Below, piece after piece: positions 6,663-11,101 of a stretch of DNA of 11,101 nt (its first letter is position 1; each line of letters starts with the position of its first letter). The DNA lies in contig CAYGBW010000034.1 of NCBI GenBank assembly GCA_964348185.1, positions 1 through 11,101 of the forward strand, read 5' to 3'. The DNA is from CAYGBW01 sp964348185. GTDB taxonomy: Bacteria > Desulfobacterota > BSN033 > WVXP01. The notes below the pieces were generated by a model. The model did no database searches, was not told the origin of the DNA, and worked only from the letters and a program-made list of their open reading frames with translations. A program made the translations under genes and the position numbers.

Positions 6663-7742
6663 ATGAAGGAACTTCACCCTCCAGAGGAGAAGACGGTGCG
6701 GGTGCCACCTGGAAAGCTCAAAGAGATGGTAGCAGGAATTTTCCAGAAGCTGGGACTGCCGCTAAAGGATGCCAGGATCTGCGCCGACGCTCTGGTGTAC
6801 GCCGATCTCGTCGGCATGGACTCCCACGGTGTCTCCAACTACATCGAGCTTCTCTACCTCCCCGGTCTTCGGGAAGGCTCGATCAATCCACGGCCTCGGA
6901 TTCAAAGGGTCCACGAGACTTCTGTGACCGCCGTGCTGGACGGGGATGGTGGGATGGGTTTCGTGGTGGGAACCCGCGCCATGGGCCTCGCCATTCAGAA
7001 GGCAGAGGAGACGGGTGTGGGGTTGGTCACGGTGAGGAACAGCCGCCACTACGGTACCGCAGGGTATTACGCCCTCATGGCTCTGGCCCACGACATGATC
7101 GGTCTCTCCATGACCAGCAGTGACCGGTTTGTCGTTCCCACCTTCGGCAGAGAGCGTCGACTCGGGACCAACCCCATCAGTGTCGCCGTGCCCGCGGCAG
7201 GGGAGCCCCCCTTCCTGCTGGACATGGCGACCAGCACCGTGCCCCGGGGCAAAATCGTGCTGGCCCGTCGAGAGGGAGTCAAACTCCCGGAGGGCTGGGC
7301 CGCCGACCCGGAGGGGCAGCCCACCACCGATCCAAAGGTGGCTGACGAATCCAAGAATCTCCTCCCCCTCGGAGGCACATACGAAGGGGGAAGCCACAAA
7401 GGCTACGGCCTGGCCGTACTGGTGGAAATTCTATCCGCCGTCCTCTCGGGTGGCGACATGAGCCTTAACCTGGGACTCAGGATCCCGGTAGGCCACTTCT
7501 TCGGTGCCATTCGCATCGATGCCTTCCGTCCTGTTGAGGCGTTCAAGTCCACAATGGACGGCTACCTTCGAATGCTGCGCCACACACCTCCCATAGAAAG
7601 CCAGGAGCGGGTCTACTACGCCGGTCTCATTGAACACGAGACGAAGAAAAAGCGAAGCCGTGAGGGCATTCCCTTGCACGAGGAGGTGGTGGCCTACCTG
7701 CGAGGGTTGGCCGCTGAGCTGGGCGTGGGCGAGCAGATCTAA
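6663..7742 (+). CDS. Ldh-family (LDH2/malate dehydrogenase-type) 2-hydroxyacid oxidoreductase
   Basis: This complete 359-residue protein belongs to the type-2 malate/L-lactate dehydrogenase family. These are NAD(P)-dependent cytoplasmic enzymes interconverting 2-hydroxyacids and 2-oxoacids (malate, lactate, sulfolactate, ureidoglycolate and others). Family signatures run in order: DSHGVSNY with His55, RNSRHYGTAGYY with His129, RLGTNPISVAVP (166-177), LLDMATSTVPRGK (185-197), LPEGWAADPEGQPTTDP (208-224), and HKGYGLAVLVEILSAVLSGG (245-264). The C-terminus ends with the usual GIPLHEEVVAYL helix. Nothing is truncated. The ribosome-binding site before the ATG at 6663 is weak, and no better start is visible. 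It is divergent from the synthetase-iorAB operon, suggesting that it makes the 2-oxoacid used by IorAB. It is followed by a truncated peptide-type ABC permease, so it may once have belonged to an uptake-and-oxidation cluster. The exact substrate is unknown. Confidence 0.92.
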   Translation: MKELHPPEEKTVRVPPGKLKEMVAGIFQKLGLPLKDARICADALVYADLVGMDSHGVSNYIELLYLPGLREGSINPRPRIQRVHETSVTAVLDGDGGMGFVVGTRAMGLAIQKAEETGVGLVTVRNSRHYGTAGYYALMALAHDMIGLSMTSSDRFVVPTFGRERRLGTNPISVAVPAAGEPPFLLDMATSTVPRGKIVLARREGVKLPEGWAADPEGQPTTDPKVADESKNLLPLGGTYEGGSHKGYGLAVLVEILSAVLSGGDMSLNLGLRIPVGHFFGAIRIDAFRPVEAFKSTMDGYLRMLRHTPPIESQERVYYAGLIEHETKKKRSREGIPLHEEVVAYLRGLAAELGVGEQI

Positions 7743-7794
7743 GGCATTCTGAGGACCCGGGTCGTTGAGGACCTTCGAGATCCCTACCCGCCTC

Positions 7795-7823
7795 TTGACA
7801 GGCGACCGTTCCACAAATGTACT
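7795..7823 (+). promoter_or_regulatory. Candidate sigma70 promoter upstream of the truncated permease
   Basis: A perfect TTGACA (7795-7800) is followed after 17 bases by TGTACT (7818-7823; 4 of 6 to TATAAT). It sits just after the Ldh stop and would leave a leader of about 170 bases before the ATG at 7998. That leader contains a perfect 12-bp palindrome, catcttaagatg (7938-7949), which might be a regulator site. Pattern match only. Confidence 0.35.
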
Positions 7824-7997
7824 TGCCTATCTTTCTTGCCTCAGGAATTGTTTTGCACACTATGCAACAGAGTGCGTCAGAAGTTCAACACAGCCTCCAT
7901 AATCTCTCGCACGGATGCTAAGCGTATTCTGATGCGCCATCTTAAGATGAAGGTTGGGAGACTAGATCCGTAACCTCACTCTTTAGCCAGGGCGTTT

Positions 7998-8798
7998 ATG
8001 AAGACTTACATCCTGCGTCGCCTACTCGTCGCTGTCCCAGTGCTTCTTCTCATCAGCATCATGGTCTTTTTTCTGATCCACCTCCTGCCGGGTGACCCAG
8101 TCATCGCGATGTTGGGGGAAGAGGCCACTCCTGAAATGATCCAGGCCCTGCGGGAAGAGATGGGGTTGGACAAACCGCTTTACCAACAGTACCTGTCATG
8201 GCTGACCCATTGTCTCTCAGGCGATCTGGGCCGGTCGATCCAAACAAAACAACCCGTCAGCAAGGCGCTCACCCAGCGATTGCCCGTAACGATCGAACTC
8301 ACTTTACTGGCTTTCCTCATCGCCCTGATGATCTCTCTACCCATAGCGATTGCGAGTGCCGTTCGACCGAACTCCTGGATCGACCTCGTCGGGAGCACAA
8401 TCGCTACCCTTGGAATAGCCATGCCGTCCTTCTGGCTGGGCATATTGCTGATCTACCTGTTTGCTGCTCAACTTCGATGGCTTCCTGCTTCAGGATATGT
8501 GCCGCCGGGGGAGAATCTCCTTCAGAACCTTCGTCATATGATCCTGCCTACGATGACACTTGGGATGTGCCTGGCCACCCGGTCAGGAGGGTGCCCCTCT
8601 GGGAATTCCAGGCAAAAAAAAGGGGGCCAGACTGTCAAAAAAACCGAGCCAGGCCCCTGGGAGGAGGAACTGGAGGTAAATGGCTATTCTGACGCGATGG
8701 TGAGATCCTTGACCTCGACCAGGTCGCCGTTGAGGAGAAGACAGACCGTCCACTCGCCCTCTTTGAGGTTGCGCTGGAGATCCATAAAAGTTGTATAG
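7998..8798 (+). pseudogene. Truncated dipeptide/oligopeptide ABC transporter permease (DppB/OppB family)
   Basis: The first 194 or so residues are an ordinary DppB-type inner-membrane permease. An N-terminal helix starts MKTYILRRLLVAVPVLL and is followed by the LLPGDPV motif (residues 29-35), GLDKPLYQQYLSWL (56-69), GDLGRSI (75-81), then helices around 100-121 and 132-158, and the MPSFWLG segment (142-148). At MILPTMTLGMCLA (181-193, ending near 8579) the similarity stops. The frame continues with basic and proline-rich sequence to a stop at 8796-8798. The later helices and the cytoplasmic EAA loop that docks on the ATPase, normally needed in a protein of about 305-340 residues, are missing and are not visible in another plus-strand frame. 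The tail also runs antisense across the secreted-protein gene. No binding protein, second permease or ATPase is nearby. It is almost certainly non-functional as a transporter subunit, or else cut by an assembly join. Confidence 0.85.
8612..8660 (-). terminator. Probable intrinsic terminator of the secreted-protein gene
   Basis: Read on the minus strand, about 26 bases after the TAG at 8684-8686, GGGGCC (complement of 8652-8657) can pair with GGCCCC (complement of 8623-8628), followed directly by eight T (complement of 8614-8621). An alternative small CCAG/CTGG hairpin at the top of the stem is followed by seven T (complement of 8637-8643). The loop of the longer form is about 23 bases. The G+C stem plus T-run fits rho-independent termination of the right-hand minus-strand genes. 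Confidence 0.6.
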
Positions 8799-9187
8799 GT
8801 AAAAAAGATGCCGGGATCGAGGGTTTCAGGGGTCCGGAAGGAGGCCGAGTCCATGGCGTGGGTCTCTCCATCCGGGTCGATCCACTGGCAGGAAAAGGTG
8901 TAGGTTCTCTGGGGGGCAAAGCCGTACCACCGGGAGACGAGAAAGATGCGACTGTCTTTCCCCTTGATAAAGACCGAGCGGACAGCAACAGGGTAGTCGC
9001 TGACGGTTCGGGTGCTTTCCTGATCAAAAAAGTCCTGACCCAGCCGCTGAAGGACCCAGGCCGATGGCTGCCTGTGGGTCACCGAAGCGCACAGGACCGA
9101 CTGATGCTGGAAGGGGCTTTCAGAGAACCCTTGATTGGCGAAAGCCAGAAGGCCGAGACCGATGAGCACTGCGGTGATTCTTTTCAT
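8684..9187 (-). CDS. Small secreted protein of unknown function
   Basis: This 167-residue protein has a clear Sec signal peptide: basic MKR, a hydrophobic core ITAVLIGLGLLAFA, and a likely cleavage after about residue 21-22 (NQGFS/ES). The mature part, about 145 residues, looks beta-rich, with alternating segments such as RTYTFSCQWIDPDGE and a closing EGEWTVCLLLNGDLVEVKDLTI, the pattern of an Ig-like extracytoplasmic domain. Three mature cysteines (in SVLCASV, FSCQW and TVCLLL) could form a disulfide. There is no lipobox. The frame is open to an ATG at 9256, but the ATG at 9187 is preferred because the signal peptide starts there and GGAGGACG lies upstream. It is the last of the right-hand minus-strand genes and ends at a probable terminator. 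I do not recognise the family. Location in the periplasm or outside the cell is inferred from the signal peptide. Confidence 0.72.
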   Translation of the reverse strand: MKRITAVLIGLGLLAFANQGFSESPFQHQSVLCASVTHRQPSAWVLQRLGQDFFDQESTRTVSDYPVAVRSVFIKGKDSRIFLVSRWYGFAPQRTYTFSCQWIDPDGETHAMDSASFRTPETLDPGIFFTYTTFMDLQRNLKEGEWTVCLLLNGDLVEVKDLTIASE

Positions 9188-9362
9188 TACTTTTCGTCCT
9201 CCGAGCTTCGTGGTTTCTCCCCTTTCCGGTGTTACCCGAGAAGGAGCGATTTTCATGCCAAGAGAGGTCCTATTTAAGTTTACCTCATGAAAATAGAGGC
9301 TTAGAAGATATGGCCTAGGATCCTTGGGGACAGGGCGGGTTGGAATGGACCATCCGATTTCG

Positions 9363-9376
9363 AAGAGGCGCCTCTT
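9363..9376. promoter_or_regulatory. Perfect 14-bp palindrome, possible operator
   Basis: aagaggcgcctctt equals its own reverse complement, and the symmetry stops exactly at both ends. It lies about 175 bp upstream of the secreted-protein start. It could be a dimeric regulator's site. A single copy was seen. Confidence 0.28.
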
Positions 9377-9423
9377 GATTCCGAATGATCCTGGAGAATA
9401 CCCTGTAATTTCATACCGTTCCT

Positions 9424-9444
9424 GGTGGTCCAGGGTGGACCGCC
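9424..9444. other. Hairpin downstream of the four-helix membrane-protein gene
   Basis: ggtggtcca (9424-9432) pairs with tggaccgcc (9436-9444) around a GGG loop: nine pairs including one G-T wobble. It lies about 65 bp past the stop of the 9509-10102 gene. No T-run follows on the minus strand, so it may be a transcript-stabilising or rho-related structure and is not a classical terminator. Confidence 0.4.
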
Positions 9445-9508
9445 CCCCTGGGTCGATTTGGACCTGGAGGGGAACAGGATTCGGAGGTGAGAGCCCCTTC
9501 CGACTCCT

Positions 9509-10102
9509 TCACACTTGCTTTCCCGTTTTATGAAACCAGTAATAGAGATAGACCAGGGGGCCAAAGTCGATAAACATGATCACCACATTCGCCCAGAACA
9601 CGCCGTGTCCCCAGAAGGAGTCCCCTCCCCAGGTGAATTTGATCCCCTCGTCGACCGACGCCTTGAATGCGGTGTAGCTGGTGACCGTGAAACTCCGGTG
9701 AAAGGTTAGGGCCAGAAAGAGAATCAGGGCCAGAGCGACAACGACGGGGACGATAATCGCGAGTTTTTCCTTCCCCTTCTTTATCCAGCTATGGGCCAGA
9801 GCAAATCCCACCACGAGGACAAGGGTGAGGACTGTGGAATCGAGCCATATCAGTATGGATGAGCCCAATGTCGGATCCTTGGCCGGAGGGGGATAGGGGT
9901 CGAAGACATACATGATATTCCATGCTGTCCAGCCGTGATAAAAGAACATCGCAGAGGGGGCATAAAGCAGCACCATCCAGAGGAGTGAAATGTAGAGGGG
10001 GCGGTTGAACCAGAGGGAATCCTCTTTTTTGAGTTGGTTCTTTGCTGATAGGGCTAGGGTTTGGCCTGCCACAAAGCTTACGGTCATGTCGAAGGGTACC
10101 AT
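9509..10102 (-). CDS. Four-helix inner-membrane protein of unknown function
   Basis: This 197-residue protein has hydrophobic segments at about 37-56, 83-104, 113-134 and 166-189. An N-terminal part of about 35 residues (MVPFDMTVSFVAGQTLALSAKNQ) lies before the first helix and could form a short amphipathic helix. The loop after helix 1 is rich in aromatics and proline (FYHGWTAWNIMYVFDPYPPP), and the loop before helix 4 contains FTWGGDSFWGHGVFW. Both have conserved-looking Trp/His content that could line a pocket, but no cofactor motif is recognisable. The frame is open to 10132; the ATG at 10102 is chosen because an excellent AGGAGGTGGTCA ribosome-binding site precedes it. It follows the 10248-10682 membrane-protein gene by 145 bp on the same strand and probably belongs to the same gene group. 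I do not recognise the family. Confidence 0.75.
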   Translation of the reverse strand: MVPFDMTVSFVAGQTLALSAKNQLKKEDSLWFNRPLYISLLWMVLLYAPSAMFFYHGWTAWNIMYVFDPYPPPAKDPTLGSSILIWLDSTVLTLVLVVGFALAHSWIKKGKEKLAIIVPVVVALALILFLALTFHRSFTVTSYTAFKASVDEGIKFTWGGDSFWGHGVFWANVVIMFIDFGPLVYLYYWFHKTGKQV

Positions 10103-10247
10103 TGACCACCTCCTGTTCTTATTCCTTGTCAAATTCCCTCATGATGAAAAGGGGGAAGACATCGGCTGTCGACAAAAAATGGAAAACACCCTACCCACGC
10201 TGACGAACCCGGCTGCAGTTTTCTCTTGCGATTCATGCCGAGACCTC

Positions 10248-10682
10248 CTACGGCTTGCTAAACTCCTGAAGACCTGTCAGGGGAAAAAGGTATAGGAGAG
10301 CAAGGAGAAAGGAGACAATCGCCTGGAGGATATCGATCCATGTGAATCCAAAGTACAGGAACTGAAGGGGAGACCGGATGAGAAAGAACACACCGATGAA
10401 AATACTGAAAGTCGCCGCCCACCGCGCCCCCGCTCTCAGACGAAATGAAACCAGGATGGAAAGGACCCCTAACATCACTTCGTAGAGCAGCAGGTCCGCG
10501 TTGAAGAGGTAGAGGAAGGCCGGATTGTAGATCTCCGCATTGAATACTTTGACAGAACTCACACCCTTGAAGCTTTCCTTCCACTTAAACAGGGTCGGCA
10601 CAAAAAAGTGGCTCAATCCGATCAGGATAAAGGCAACGCCCCCGATTCTCGAAAACAGGCAGGCCAGACTCCTTCGTTTCAT
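10248..10682 (-). CDS. Small four-helix membrane protein of unknown function
   Basis: This 144-residue protein has predicted helices at about 10-30, 55-80, 86-103 and 113-134. A positively charged N-terminus (MKRRS) suggests a cytoplasmic start. The first helix reads GGVAFILIGLSHFFVPTLF and runs into KWKESFKGVSSVKVFNAEIYNP. The overall layout loosely recalls DoxX-like small membrane proteins, but I would not assign it. The ATG at 10682 follows GGGGGAAGAA. The start overlaps the stop of the SRPBCC gene as ATGA (10679-10682), so the two are likely translationally coupled. A functional link between the soluble SRPBCC protein and this membrane protein is an inference from that overlap. Confidence 0.75.
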   Translation of the reverse strand: MKRRSLACLFSRIGGVAFILIGLSHFFVPTLFKWKESFKGVSSVKVFNAEIYNPAFLYLFNADLLLYEVMLGVLSILVSFRLRAGARWAATFSIFIGVFFLIRSPLQFLYFGFTWIDILQAIVSFLLALLYLFPLTGLQEFSKP

Positions 10683-11101
10683 TTCTTCCCCCCCAAGAGG
10701 GTCTTCAGCCCCCGGACACCCTCAACGACCAGTCTCTTGTGGAACCTCTTCCCACCGAGGATAAACCAGCCAACCCAATTTGCTACATCCTTAAGCTGGT
10801 AGCGGAGGGTCACCTCGATCTGAGTTCCCAGATTGCCGTCCTCGAATGCGATGGCATTTCTCCCGGCAAAAGGACTTCCTTCCAGGTATCCGTAAACCAA
10901 CCCTTTCCCCTCTTCCATGGAGGTAATCTCCACATGGACCACTGGCTTGGTAAGGAGGTTTGGGATCGCCGTGTACCTCGTTCCCACCCCCACCGGACCG
11001 GGAGTTACCTTCTTCGTCACTTGCAGGGTCTCGGGTAGAAGGAATTCAAAGTTCTCCAAGAAGCACCGATACGCGGAGATCCTCTCTGCTTTGACAGAGA
11101 A
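10679..11101 (-). CDS. SRPBCC (START/polyketide cyclase-like) family protein, 5' end outside window
   Basis: The frame is open to the window edge, giving 140 visible codons. The TTG at 11057-11059 is probably internal, because the residues before it (FSVKAERISAYRCFL) look like the first strand and helix of the fold. The sequence fits the SRPBCC helix-grip fold: an early helix with ENFEFLLPE, the turn GPVGVGTRYTAIP, strands PVVHVEITSMEEGKGLVYGYLEG and NAIAFEDGNLGTQIEVTLRYQ, and a long C-terminal amphipathic helix ending VVEGVRGLKTLLGGKK. Such proteins bind hydrophobic ligands or act as cyclases or coenzyme-Q-like chaperones; which role applies here cannot be told. The stop TGA overlaps the next gene's ATG. 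Fold assignment is fairly good; function is unknown. Confidence 0.7.
   Translation of the reverse strand, partial: FSVKAERISAYRCFLENFEFLLPETLQVTKKVTPGPVGVGTRYTAIPNLLTKPVVHVEITSMEEGKGLVYGYLEGSPFAGRNAIAFEDGNLGTQIEVTLRYQLKDVANWVGWFILGGKRFHKRLVVEGVRGLKTLLGGKK

Larger units (their letters stand above)
9188..9508. other. Non-coding gap between the secreted-protein and membrane-protein genes
   Basis: These 321 bp separate two minus-strand genes. They contain a perfect 14-bp palindrome (9363-9376) and a strong hairpin (9424-9444). A minus-strand frame that is open here (to 9564) has low-complexity, unconvincing sequence and overlaps the membrane-protein gene, so I do not call it. No good promoter pair was found. 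Confidence 0.5.

Noticed and set aside
6331..6666. A 111-codon plus-strand frame filling the gap before the Ldh gene and ending in an ATGA overlap with its start.
   Set aside because: It needs a TTG start inside the divergent synthetase gene, is Arg/Leu-rich with no recognisable fold or ribosome-binding site, and lies where promoters are expected. The ATGA overlap is suggestive but could be chance.
6762..7397. A 211-codon minus-strand frame opposite the Ldh gene.
   Set aside because: The Ldh protein is full length with all family motifs; the antisense frame is His/Gly-rich and without structure.
8858..9277. A 139-codon plus-strand frame opposite the secreted-protein gene.
   Set aside because: The minus-strand frame has a signal peptide, a ribosome-binding site and a terminator; the plus frame has none of these.

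Overview
The window looks like part of a bacterial chromosome from an anaerobic or facultatively anaerobic organism. GC content is moderate to high, Shine-Dalgarno starts are recognisable, and the central operon encodes a ferredoxin-dependent 2-oxoacid oxidoreductase next to an ADP-forming acyl-CoA synthetase. That gene pair and the style of the intergenic repeat would suit a Desulfobacterota-like (deltaproteobacterial) lineage. This placement is an impression; no phylogenetic marker is present.

Left part (1-1720): the 3' portion of a sugar-phosphate isomerase/epimerase-like TIM-barrel gene (+) converges on a complete Asp/Glu/hydantoin racemase-family gene (-). A 280-bp gap follows. It holds a candidate racemase promoter and an inverted-repeat element of about 116 bp (1507-1622) that resembles a dispersed intergenic repeat.

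Centre (1721-7742): a tight minus-strand operon, acyl-CoA synthetase (ADP-forming) -> iorA -> iorB, faces away from a plus-strand Ldh-family (LDH2/malate dehydrogenase-type) 2-hydroxyacid dehydrogenase. About 310 bp of shared upstream DNA separates them. Together they can be read as a short energy-conserving route: 2-hydroxyacid -> 2-oxoacid (Ldh) -> acyl-CoA plus reduced ferredoxin (IorAB) -> acid plus ATP (ADP-forming synthetase). Aryl substrates such as indolepyruvate or phenylpyruvate are the family expectation. The racemase could feed the route with isomers, but this is speculative.

Right part (7743-11101): a DppB/OppB-type ABC permease (+) starts normally but loses all family similarity after about residue 194 (near 8579). 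No other peptide-transporter components are visible. Beyond this break lies a different neighbourhood, all on the minus strand. In transcription order it contains an SRPBCC-fold protein (5' end outside the window), a four-helix membrane protein overlapping it by ATGA, another four-helix membrane protein, and a small secreted protein ending at a probable terminator. None of the last three is a family I recognise. The abrupt permease truncation next to an unrelated gene set makes the stretch around 8575-8615 a likely rearrangement point or assembly join.

I saw no rRNA, tRNA, CRISPR array, insertion sequence or transposase.
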